Below, piece by piece: positions 7,773 through 14,773 of a DNA stretch of 15,735 nt (the first letter of the stretch is position 1; each line of letters starts with the position of its first letter). The notes beneath the pieces are model-generated. The model was given only the letters and a program-made list of their open reading frames with translations, was not told the DNA's origin and made no database searches. This stretch comes from Pseudomonadota bacterium (GTDB lineage: Bacteria > Pseudomonadota > Alphaproteobacteria > Sphingomonadales > Sphingomonadaceae), in contig JAEZBH010000042.1 in assembly GCA_023427285.1 (NCBI GenBank), positions 1 to 15,735 on the forward strand. Reading direction: 5' to 3'. The position numbers and the translations under genes are program-made.

Positions 7773-8632
7773 TACGCTTCTGCGGCCAGACAGGCGCGCA
7801 GCCCCTCGCGGTAGGTGGGGTAGAGCAGCGTATAGCCAAGCCGATGCTTGAGCTTGTCGTTCCGCACCCGTCGGCTCTGGCTGTAAAAGCTGCGCGCCAT
7901 GGGCGAAAGCCCCGCTTCCTCCAGCGTTTGCAGCGGCGGCCAGGGCGCACCCAGCAGATCGCAGGCGTATTCGGTGACGGCGCTGCCCGAGGCGGGCTCA
8001 TCGTCCGCCACGTTGTAAACGGCAGCTTCGCCCAACGCGTCGGGTTGCCGGAGCGAGGGGAGCAGGCTGCCGACGATATCCTCCACGTGAATGCGGCAAA
8101 ACACATGGCCGGGCAGGTTGATGCGGTGGGCCTTGCCCTCCTGCACGCGGTCGAGCGCCGAGCGGCCGGGGCCGTAGATGCCCGGCAGGCGAAAGATGTG
8201 TACCGGAGCCACGGCCTTGCGCGCCAAGGCCTGCCAGCCAAGGTCCGCCTCGCGCCGGGCAGAGAGGCGACCCTCGCCCAGCGGCGTCGTTTCATCGACC
8301 CAGCCGCCTGCCGTATCGCCATAAACGCCGGTGGTGGACAGGTAGCCGATCCAGCGGGCGGGAGCCTTTGCCAGCGCCGCCTCATACTGGCGCAGGACCG
8401 GGTCTGGCCCGGCAGGATCAGCATCGGGCGGCACGGAGGAGAGGATGGCGTCCGCCTCGGCCAGCCGGGCGGCAACAGCCGGATCATCGAACGCCAGAAC
8501 CTCGATGCCCTGAGCGGGCTCGGGCGTGCGGCGGGTGCCGGTGACCTGCCAGCCCTCAGCCACAAGGCGGGCGGCAAATCGGCTGGCCGTATAGCCAAGG
8601 CCGAAGATGAAGCAGCGCGGGGTCTTGTTCAT
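7772..8632 (-). CDS. SDR-family NAD(P)-binding protein, YeeZ/epimerase-like
   Basis: The 286-residue protein has an N-terminal Rossmann dinucleotide-binding motif GLGYTA at residues 11-16 (FIFGLGYTASRFA). The epimerase/dehydratase-like core shows YLSTTGVYGD (97-106), FRLPGIYGPGRSALD (147-161), a substrate-side loop and an HVEDIV motif (182-187). This matches the extended or atypical SDR group that includes E. coli YeeZ, annotated as NAD(P)-dependent epimerase/dehydratase of unknown substrate. The classical YxxxK catalytic pair is not obvious (the region after VYGD reads SARREADLGW), so catalysis is uncertain. ATG 8632 matches family N termini (short basic stretch then the beta-strand of the Rossmann fold); an upstream ATG at 8662 would add ten residues. 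It stands alone on the minus strand between two plus-strand units. Confidence 0.85.
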   Translation of the reverse strand: MNKTPRCFIFGLGYTASRFAARLVAEGWQVTGTRRTPEPAQGIEVLAFDDPAVAARLAEADAILSSVPPDADPAGPDPVLRQYEAALAKAPARWIGYLSTTGVYGDTAGGWVDETTPLGEGRLSARREADLGWQALARKAVAPVHIFRLPGIYGPGRSALDRVQEGKAHRINLPGHVFCRIHVEDIVGSLLPSLRQPDALGEAAVYNVADDEPASGSAVTEYACDLLGAPWPPLQTLEEAGLSPMARSFYSQSRRVRNDKLKHRLGYTLLYPTYREGLRACLAAEA

Positions 8633-8767
8633 GGGAGCGATTCTAGCCCGAACGGAACGCATTTGTCAGGTAGGCCCGGATGCTGCAACTGACAGATTTG
8701 GTTGTTGCATATCCGGCCCCCGTCTTCACAATTCCGGCATGAGCGGGATCGGAACACAGCCTGGAGG

Positions 8768-8797
8768 GCGCTGGTATGCGCCAGCGCTTTGCAAAGC
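8768..8797 (+). repeat. Overlapping hairpin and palindrome upstream of pepN
   Basis: GCGCTGG (8768-8774) pairs with CCAGCGC (8781-8787), and this overlaps the perfect 12-bp palindrome GCTTTGCAAAGC (8786-8797). A further GAGC-TT-GCTC repeat follows directly. There is no T-run, so this is not a standard terminator. It lies in the 267-bp divergent gap between the SDR gene and pepN and may be an operator or leader structure. Confidence 0.4.
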
Positions 8798-8803
8798 CCG
8801 AGC

Positions 8804-8833
8804 TTGCTCTTCATGCCTGAACACCAATATCCA
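8804..8833 (+). promoter_or_regulatory. Weak candidate promoter for pepN
   Basis: TTGCTC (8804-8809) and TATCCA (8828-8833) are separated by 18 bp. This would give a leader of about 60 nt containing a GGCCGC/GCGGCC stem (8858-8863 with 8872-8877). Matches to consensus are partial, so this is only a candidate. Confidence 0.25.
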
Positions 8834-8899
8834 GAGTTGAAACGGAAAAATCTATGAGGCCGCACTCAACCGCGGCCCTTTGTGAAGGCGGCGCATCCC

Positions 8900-11515
8900 A
8901 TGCTTGATACCCAGTCCACACCCCAGACGGTTTTGCTCAAGGAATACCAGCCGCCGCGCTTCCTGATCCCCGAGATCTCCCTCGAGTTTGATCTGGACGA
9001 CACCCAGACCCGCGTGACGAGCCGGTTCACGGCCGTGCGCAACGGCAGCCACAAGCAGCCGCTGGTGCTGGATGGGAAGGACATGCAACTTCTCTCGGTG
9101 ACGGTGGACGGCAAGGCGCTGGAGCCGGGCGCTTACAAGCTTGGCCGGGAGCAGCTGGCGATTCCGCTGAAGAACAGCCGCGCCGAGATCGAGATCGTCA
9201 CGCAGGTGAACCCGGCGGCGAACACCCAGCTGATGGGCCTTTACATGTCGGGCGGGATTTTCTGCACCCAGTGCGAGGCGGAAGGCTTCCGGCGCATCAC
9301 CTACTTCCTCGACCGGCCCGATGTGATGAGCCGCTACCGCACCGTGATGCGGGCGGACAAGGCGCGCTTCCCCGTGCTGCTCTCCAACGGCAACCCGGCA
9401 GGCAGCGGCGATCTGGCGGGTGGCCGTCACTGGGCGGCGTGGGATGACCCGTTCCCCAAGCCCGCGTACCTGTTCGCGCTGGTGGCGGGCGACCTGAAGC
9501 CGTTTTCCGACACCTTCACCACCGCCTCGGGCAAGGAGGTTCAGCTCAACATCTGGGTGAAGGAGGCCGACCTTGGCCGCTGCGCGCACGCCATGGAGGC
9601 GCTGAAGAAGTCCATGCGCTGGGACGAGGAGAAGTATGGCCGCGAGTATGACCTCGACGTGTTCAACATCGTGGCGGTGGGCGACTTCAACTTCGGCGCG
9701 ATGGAGAACAAGGGCCTGAACATCTTCAACTCGAAGTATGTGCTGGCCGCCCAGGCAACCGCCACGGATCTGGACTTTGATGCCGTGGAGAGCGTGATCG
9801 CCCACGAGTATTTCCACAACTGGACCGGCAACCGCGTAACCTGCCGCGACTGGTTCCAGCTCAGCCTGAAAGAGGGCCTGACGGTTTACCGCGATCAGGA
9901 ATTCTCGGCAGACCACGGCTCGCGCGCGCTCAAGCGCATCGAGGACGTGCGCACGCTGCGCGCCGGGCAGTTCCCCGAAGATTCGGGGCCGCTGGCTCAC
10001 CCGGTGCGGCCCGAGAGCTACATCGAGATCTCCAACTTCTACACCGCGACCGTGTACAACAAGGGCGCGGAAGTCATTCGCATGATGGCAACGCTGCTGG
10101 GCGAGGACAAATTCCGCGCCGGGTGCGACCTCTATTTCGAGCGGCACGACGGGCAGGCGGTGACCTGCGATGACTTCGTGGCCGCCATGGAAGACGCGGG
10201 CGGGGTGGACCTGAGCCAGTTCAAGCTGTGGTATTCGCAGGCGGGCACGCCGCGGCTGGATGCCCGGCTGGACTATGACGAGGCGGCGCAGACGGCAACG
10301 CTGCACGTGAAGCAGACCGTGCCCGACACGCCCGGCCAGAGCCGCAAGAAGCCGATGCACATTCCGCTGCGGGTGGCGCTGTTCGGCGCGCAGTCCGGCC
10401 GCAACCTGACCGGCGACCGGCTGGTGGAGCTGCGCCAGACCGAGGAGACGGTGGTGTTCAAGGGCGTGGCGGAGCGTCCGGTGCCTTCGCTGTTGCGCGG
10501 CTTCTCGGCCCCGGTGGTGCTGAAGGCCCCGATGGACCGCTCTGACCTGGCGTTCCTTGCCCGCCATGACGACGACCCATTCGCCCGCTATGAGGCGATG
10601 CAGCGGCTTGGCCTTGATCTGATGCTGGAGCAGATCAACGCCCATGCCGTGGGCAAGCCGGTGACGGTGGCCCCGGTGCTGGTGGAGACGGTGGAAGCCA
10701 TTTTGAAGGAGGCCTTGGAGGGCAAGCTCGACCCGGCGCTGGCCGCCGAGGCGGTGAGCCTGCCGACGGAAGCCTATGTGGGCGACCAGATGGCGATTGT
10801 GGACGTGGACGGCATTCATGCCGTGCGCCAGCACTTCCGCCAGACGCTGACCAGCCGCCTGAAGCCGCTGTGGTGGGAGGCCTACCGCCAGATGACGGAC
10901 CCGGCTTACGCGTTCACGCCGGAGGCCAAGGCGCGGCGGCGGCTGAAGAACGTGGCGCTGCAATATCTGATGGTGGAGGAAGAGCCGGAGGCGGTGGCGG
11001 CGTGCGTTGCCCAGTTCCAGGGCGCGGACAATATGACCGATCGCATCATCGCGCTGGGGTCTCTGGTGAATTCCGGGGCCAGCGAGCGGGAAGCCGCGTT
11101 GCAGCAGTTCTATGACGACTGGGCGGATGATGCGCTGGTGCTCGACAAGTGGTTCACCTTGCAGGCGCTCTCCATTCACCCCGATGCGCTGGAGCGGGTG
11201 GTGCATCTGACGCGGCACCCGGATTTCAAGCTCACCAACCCGAACCGCCTGCGCTCGCTGGTGGGCGCGTTCAGCATGAATCAGGTGCGCTTCCATGCGG
11301 CGGACGGGGCGGGTTACCGCTATCTGGCCGATCAGGTGCTGGCGGCGGACAAGCTCAACCCGCAAACCGCTGCGCGGCTGGTGGCCCCGCTGGGGCGCTG
11401 GCAGCGGTTCGATCAAAGCCGCGCCGCGCTGATGCGCGAACAGCTTGAGCGAATCCTCGGCGTCTCGGGGCTGTCGAAGGACGTGTTCGAGATGGTGTCC
11501 AAGAGTCTCGGCTGA
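8900..11515 (+). CDS. pepN: Aminopeptidase N (M1 zinc metallopeptidase)
   Basis: The 871-residue protein is close in length to E. coli PepN (870) and is a cytoplasmic broad-specificity aminopeptidase that trims N-terminal residues in the last steps of protein breakdown. The exopeptidase motif GAMEN is at residues 266-270. The zinc site is HEYFH at 302-306 with the third ligand glutamate at 325 (18 residues between), and the catalytic tyrosine region TVYNKGAEVIRMM follows. The large C-terminal part is the helical ARM-like domain of proteobacterial PepN (DUF3458-type Ig domain then alpha solenoid). ATG 8900 is chosen: AAGG lies 11 nt upstream and the protein then starts MLDTQ; a GTG at 8882 would add six residues. 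A bidirectional terminator follows the stop. Confidence 0.96.
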   Translation: MLDTQSTPQTVLLKEYQPPRFLIPEISLEFDLDDTQTRVTSRFTAVRNGSHKQPLVLDGKDMQLLSVTVDGKALEPGAYKLGREQLAIPLKNSRAEIEIVTQVNPAANTQLMGLYMSGGIFCTQCEAEGFRRITYFLDRPDVMSRYRTVMRADKARFPVLLSNGNPAGSGDLAGGRHWAAWDDPFPKPAYLFALVAGDLKPFSDTFTTASGKEVQLNIWVKEADLGRCAHAMEALKKSMRWDEEKYGREYDLDVFNIVAVGDFNFGAMENKGLNIFNSKYVLAAQATATDLDFDAVESVIAHEYFHNWTGNRVTCRDWFQLSLKEGLTVYRDQEFSADHGSRALKRIEDVRTLRAGQFPEDSGPLAHPVRPESYIEISNFYTATVYNKGAEVIRMMATLLGEDKFRAGCDLYFERHDGQAVTCDDFVAAMEDAGGVDLSQFKLWYSQAGTPRLDARLDYDEAAQTATLHVKQTVPDTPGQSRKKPMHIPLRVALFGAQSGRNLTGDRLVELRQTEETVVFKGVAERPVPSLLRGFSAPVVLKAPMDRSDLAFLARHDDDPFARYEAMQRLGLDLMLEQINAHAVGKPVTVAPVLVETVEAILKEALEGKLDPALAAEAVSLPTEAYVGDQMAIVDVDGIHAVRQHFRQTLTSRLKPLWWEAYRQMTDPAYAFTPEAKARRRLKNVALQYLMVEEEPEAVAACVAQFQGADNMTDRIIALGSLVNSGASEREAALQQFYDDWADDALVLDKWFTLQALSIHPDALERVVHLTRHPDFKLTNPNRLRSLVGAFSMNQVRFHAADGAGYRYLADQVLAADKLNPQTAARLVAPLGRWQRFDQSRAALMREQLERILGVSGLSKDVFEMVSKSLG

Positions 11516-11533
11516 GGTTTGGCCTGAAAATGG

Positions 11534-11573
11534 AAAAAGCGCCGGTCGGCGGGGGCTGACCGGCGCTTTTTTT
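11534..11573 (+). terminator. Bidirectional intrinsic terminator after pepN
   Basis: AAAAAGCGCCGGTC (11534-11547) pairs perfectly with GACCGGCGCTTTTT (11558-11571) around a 10-nt G-rich loop, with seven consecutive T on the plus strand and an A-run on the other arm. It begins 18 bp after the pepN stop and could also stop minus-strand transcription coming from the nfrA-like gene. Confidence 0.92.
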
Positions 11574-11762
11574 GCTCTGGTGCGTGGCAGGTCACCAGAG
11601 AATGCGGACGCAACAGGGAGTTAAGGGCCGAGATCAGTTTGACCGCGAGGTCATCAAGCAGGGGTTTGCGATCAGGAACCTTCATCCGCATTCGGCTCGA
11701 TGTTCGAACCTGACGTTACGGTGCCAAGGTTCAGATGAAGGTAAGCTGAACAGCGCGGCGGA
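11574..11762. other. Gene-free stretch with several inverted repeats
   Basis: No credible gene is seen here. It holds CTCTGGTG (11575-11582) with CACCAGAG (11593-11600), GAACCT (11706-11711) with AGGTTC (11727-11732), and ACCTTCATC (11678-11686) with GATGAAGGT (11734-11742). The last pair encloses the middle pair, so a nested structure is possible. It is the 3' side of the minus-strand nfrA-like gene; no T-run on the minus strand identifies a separate terminator. Confidence 0.4.
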
Positions 11763-13106
11763 TCACAGACCTGTGGCCAGCGTGAAGGACAGGCTGCCCG
11801 CTGCGGCGCGGGGCGCGGCAAGCGCGAGGCGGTAATCAAGCCGCATCTGGACCGGCAGCGCGCCCAGCATGGTCTCCACCCCAAGGCTGGGGCCGGCCTC
11901 AACGCGGTGGCGGGTGACGTCATCATGCTGCACCTGCGCCCACAGCGCGCCGGTGAGGGTGGCCCGGGTTTGCGGCCCCAGAGCGTGGCCGATGCCCGCC
12001 CGCGCCTCGCCCCCGGCATAAAGATCGCGCCGCCGCGTGCCGATGACGGCGGTTTCGGCATAAACCGACCAGTGCTGCCACAGCGATTCGCCCGCAGCCG
12101 GACCAAAGCCCGCGCCGTGCCCGCCGTGCGCTCTCAGCGCCCATGCGTTGCGGGAGTCGGCTCCAACCCGGACCCAGCGCTCGGCCACCACCGTGCCGTG
12201 AACGGCGGGCGCGCCAATCCAGCCGACGCCCGCCGTCGCTTGCGTGCTGTGCCGAAAATCAGGGGCGCGGTTGCCGCGGTGCGCCGTCAGCAACCGCCCG
12301 ACGAGCAGAAGGGGGCGACGCGCCAGCGGATCGGGCCGGACCTGAAGCAGCAGGGCAGACTGGGACTGGCCGGGAGCTGCCGTGCCGAAGGCGGCGGAGC
12401 CGGTGTCTTTGCGCAGGAACGCATAGGCTTGAACCGAGACGGGATCGCTCAGGCGGCGGGCCTCCTGCTGCCACAGCGCGCCAGCTTCGGGCGAGTCCGC
12501 CCCCAGACGCAGTGCGGCCTCAAACGCCTGAGCGGCTTCCCGGCGCTGGCCGAGGCGCAGGCGGGTGTAGGCAAGATCAGCGGCAAGCTGGCTGGTGGGG
12601 GCTGCCGCTACGGCGCGGTCGAAGAGGGCGGCGGCGGTAGTGAGCGCCCCGGCATCAAGGGCGGCGTAAGCGGCCTGTGCGGCGGTGTAGGCAATCTGGC
12701 CGCCATCGGGTTCGGTCGCGTCAGGCTCGGTGCCGCCGATGGTCTCGGGGATGGTCTCCGGCGACCAGCTGAGCGGGAGGAAGAGCGAGGCGTCAGGTGA
12801 GGGCAGGTCTGTCTCGATGATGTTCGGGTGCGGGGCGTCCTTGGGCAGCAGCGGCTCTTCGTCAGGCTCTGCCCGGTACACGAGAGCCGTGACGGCTGCG
12901 CCCTGCCGGACGAAGACGGGTTCGGGAGGGGCAATGGGGATGGCGGCCAGAATAGCCGGACGGGGGGGAGGCGCGGAGGGCGCGCCGGACAGCGCCGCTT
13001 GAAAGGCGATGGCATCCGCCAGAACGGCGGGGCGCAGATAAAGGCCGAGAGCGGCGGCGATGGCCAGCCCGGTCAGGAAGGTGCTGCCGGGGGTGCGAAA
13101 CAGCAT
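11763..13106 (-). CDS. NfrA-like outer-membrane exporter: signal peptide, TPR-like repeats, C-terminal barrel-like domain
   Basis: The 447-residue protein begins with a likely signal peptide (TGLAIAAALGLYLRPAVLA, residues 12-30). A Pro/Ala-rich and then acidic linker (about 41-136) follows, then two or three TPR-like helical repeats (about 137-220: AYAALDAGALTTAAALFDRAVAAAP, then LAYTRLRLGQ and REAAQAFEAALRLG). The C-terminal half (about 255-447) has alternating short strands such as LLLVGRLLTAHRG, TAGVGWIG, YAETAVIG and RRDLYAGGEARAGIG, resembling the C-terminal domain of bacteriophage N4 adsorption protein NfrA. E. coli NfrA is about twice as long. ATG 13106 has a strong AGGAGG 6 nt upstream, overlapping the stop region of the preceding glycosyltransferase gene 13 bp away, so the two are translationally close. 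I infer that it carries polysaccharide across the periplasm and outer membrane. The family call is by pattern, not by alignment. Confidence 0.72.
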   Translation of the reverse strand: MLFRTPGSTFLTGLAIAAALGLYLRPAVLADAIAFQAALSGAPSAPPPRPAILAAIPIAPPEPVFVRQGAAVTALVYRAEPDEEPLLPKDAPHPNIIETDLPSPDASLFLPLSWSPETIPETIGGTEPDATEPDGGQIAYTAAQAAYAALDAGALTTAAALFDRAVAAAPTSQLAADLAYTRLRLGQRREAAQAFEAALRLGADSPEAGALWQQEARRLSDPVSVQAYAFLRKDTGSAAFGTAAPGQSQSALLLQVRPDPLARRPLLLVGRLLTAHRGNRAPDFRHSTQATAGVGWIGAPAVHGTVVAERWVRVGADSRNAWALRAHGGHGAGFGPAAGESLWQHWSVYAETAVIGTRRRDLYAGGEARAGIGHALGPQTRATLTGALWAQVQHDDVTRHRVEAGPSLGVETMLGALPVQMRLDYRLALAAPRAAAGSLSFTLATGL

Positions 13107-13119
13107 GGCCTTCCTCCTC

Positions 13120-14556
13120 TTACTTGACGGTGGAGAAGGTATGGGCGGTCTTGCGCCAGGGGGCCGGCCTGCGGGTGATCCATTCGCGCAGGTCGTCAAA
13201 CAGCGCGAGCGAGGCGGCAAGCGCGTGAATGGGAATGGCGACGATGCTGCGAGGCACGGAGCCCAGACCTTCCCGCAGGCCGAAGTGGCGGGTCGTGACG
13301 ATGATTCGGTGCAGCGATCGCCAGATCAGCAGCGCAAGGTTGCAGGCGAGCAGGTGGGCGGTCAGGCTGCCCGGTTCGATGAGCGGGGGAACCGGCGGCC
13401 ATGTCGGCAGGCAGGACAGCAGCCACAGCAGAAGCAGGACGGCGGTGAGGGCGAGGGCCAGCAGATTGAGCCAGGCGCAGGGCAGGGCCTTGCGGTCGCG
13501 CAGCAGCATGTAGCAATCGGCCAGATTGCGCGGCCAGCCGAAGCGCCGCCAGCCGCCAAGGCCGATGCCGAGCAGCCAGCGGCTGCGCTGCCTGACGCTT
13601 GCAATAAGCTTGCTCGGGAAATGGCCGCGCGTTGCCACCCACGAGGGGTCGAGCGGGGAGGCGGGCACATGGGCCATCAGCGCGGGAAATCCGTGCAGCC
13701 CAAGGCTGATGCCCAGTTCGTAATCTTCCGTTTTCGACGTAGTGCCGAACGGCAGGCCGCCGTTCTGCCGGGCCGCGTGCGCAATGGCGGGCCGGGAGAG
13801 GCCGCAGCCGACGCCCGCGCTGGGCAAGCTCGCCCCCAGCCAGTTGCGCACCACCATGTCGCGGCTGTGGGCAACGGCGAACTCTTCCAGATACGTGTGG
13901 GCGATCCAGCGCTGGAACCACCGGGCGCCCTGGTGCGGCAGGGGCAGAACGGGAAGCTGCACCAGCGCTTTTTTGGGGATGTGCCAGTTGAACACAGCCA
14001 GCTCCAGCGGATGCACCACGTCTTCGGCATCGTGCAGCACCACGGCCTTGAACGGCGGGTGGCCCTGCGCCTCAAGGCTGAGCATGGCCCGGTAGAGCAC
14101 GTTGAGGTTCGCCGCCTTGCAGCTGCCCTTGCTTGGCTGGTCTCCAACGATGCAGCGGACCCGGCTGTCCTCCCGCGCCACGGCGCAGACGGCGGCCTGC
14201 GTTTCGGGATCATCCGGATAGGTGCCGACCAGAATGAGGTAGCGCGGGTAATCCAGCGTGCGCAGGGCATGGCGCAGCATGGGGCCGATGACGTTGGCCT
14301 CGCGCAGGGCGGGGACGAAAATGACGATCCAGTCCGCCGGTTTGCGGGCCATGTCTTGCGCGGTGATGCGGGGCGGGGCGGTTTTTGCCGCCAGATGCCG
14401 CGCCCGCAGCCCGCGCAGGCCGTAAAGCGTGTCGATCAGGACATCATCGAGGCCGGAGACGAGAACGCACAGCGCAACAATGGGAACAAGCTGCTTCAGA
14501 AAGGCCAGAAGGAGAGCAAGCGTCTCCATCCCGCCGTTGGCCCAGAGCGCAGTCAT
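13120..14556 (-). CDS. NfrB-like membrane glycosyltransferase, family 2, processive type
   Basis: The 478-residue inner-membrane protein has an N-terminal helix (about 13-35), a cytoplasmic GT-A domain, and a C-terminal membrane cluster (about 363-382, 398-421, 435-455). The glycosyltransferase carries the full set of synthase motifs: FVPALREANVIG (80-91), DAED at 176-179 (metal/UDP site), TED at 276-278 (catalytic base) and QRSRW at 323-327 (QxxRW acceptor/processivity motif). It resembles NfrB, the inner-membrane synthase of the phage N4 adsorption system, which in E. coli works with NfrA to make a secreted ManNAc-containing polysaccharide. The C terminus stops after the last membrane region, so the cyclic-di-GMP-binding MshEN domain of E. 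coli NfrB is absent. ATG 14556 has GGAGG 4 nt upstream; a second ATG at 14529 is possible. First gene of the operon; its sugar substrate is unknown. Confidence 0.82.
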   Translation of the reverse strand: MTALWANGGMETLALLLAFLKQLVPIVALCVLVSGLDDVLIDTLYGLRGLRARHLAAKTAPPRITAQDMARKPADWIVIFVPALREANVIGPMLRHALRTLDYPRYLILVGTYPDDPETQAAVCAVAREDSRVRCIVGDQPSKGSCKAANLNVLYRAMLSLEAQGHPPFKAVVLHDAEDVVHPLELAVFNWHIPKKALVQLPVLPLPHQGARWFQRWIAHTYLEEFAVAHSRDMVVRNWLGASLPSAGVGCGLSRPAIAHAARQNGGLPFGTTSKTEDYELGISLGLHGFPALMAHVPASPLDPSWVATRGHFPSKLIASVRQRSRWLLGIGLGGWRRFGWPRNLADCYMLLRDRKALPCAWLNLLALALTAVLLLLWLLSCLPTWPPVPPLIEPGSLTAHLLACNLALLIWRSLHRIIVTTRHFGLREGLGSVPRSIVAIPIHALAASLALFDDLREWITRRPAPWRKTAHTFSTVK

Positions 14557-14593
14557 GTGGCCTCCGTGTGTGACGGTTATGGTTATTGAAATT

Positions 14594-14623
14594 TTTATAA
14601 GGAGAAGCTGCGGCGGCTCACAA
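14594..14623 (-). promoter_or_regulatory. Promoter of the NfrB/NfrA-like operon
   Basis: Reading the minus strand, TTGTGA (14623-14618) and TATAAA (14599-14594) are 18 bp apart in an unusually AT-rich patch of this GC-rich window. The start of transcription would be near 14587, giving a leader of about 30 nt with the GGAGG at 14565-14561. This is the best consensus-like promoter I see in the window. Confidence 0.55.
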
Positions 14624-14631
14624 CGCAGGTC

Positions 14632-14649
14632 ATGGTCGTATACGACCAT
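14632..14649. promoter_or_regulatory. Perfect 18-bp palindrome, probable regulator binding site
   Basis: ATGGTCGTATACGACCAT is exactly self-complementary. Its centre is about 54 bp upstream of the predicted start of the NfrB-like operon and about 133 bp upstream of the thyA start codon. The position suits an activator of the operon. The form (TGGTC, six bases, GACCA; 18 bp overall) would fit a GntR-type or LuxR-type dimer, but the family cannot be decided from the site alone, and no regulator gene is in the window. Confidence 0.55.
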
Positions 14650-14699
14650 AAGCGCGGGATCTAATGGCGGGGGTGCGGCTGGCGGATCTTCCGAACACC

Positions 14700-14728
14700 T
14701 TGCCTCTCAGGGGCTCCCGAACTATCCC
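14700..14728 (+). promoter_or_regulatory. Weak candidate promoter for thyA
   Basis: TTGCCT (14700-14705) and TATCCC (14723-14728) are 17 bp apart. Consensus match is partial (four and three of six). It would give a leader of about 40 nt that includes GGAG at 14759-14762, 11 nt before the start codon. Confidence 0.25.
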
Positions 14729-14773
14729 AAGGGAACGAACCCGTAATCGAGCCGTCGCGGAGCAGCCAAGCCG

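Noticed and set aside
8852..11416. Very long minus-strand open frame opposite pepN
   Set aside because: It is an antisense shadow created by GC-rich codon bias: the translation is rich in H, R, Q and A, has no recognisable domain, and the plus strand encodes an unmistakable PepN with all catalytic residues.
11413..11691. Possible small minus-strand gene or gene remnant after pepN (begins MRMKVPDRKPLLDDLAV)
   Set aside because: The first 30 residues look mildly protein-like, faintly recalling UbiK-type N termini, but the frame runs straight through the pepN terminator and into pepN and has no ribosome-binding site. Too weak to call even as a pseudogene.
13107..13220. Upstream ATG extending the NfrA-like protein
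   Set aside because: The extension overlaps the glycosyltransferase coding region, is P/R-rich, and would bury the signal peptide; ATG 13106 has an excellent AGGAGG.
13060..14589. Long plus-strand open frame opposite the glycosyltransferase gene
   Set aside because: Low-complexity Q/G/A/R-rich translation without any motif, while the minus strand holds the full set of GT2 motifs and proper ribosome-binding sites.
14557..14649. Upstream ATG extending the NfrB-like protein, starting inside the palindrome
   Set aside because: It would start before the predicted promoter -10 element and lacks a ribosome-binding site, whereas ATG 14556 has GGAGG.
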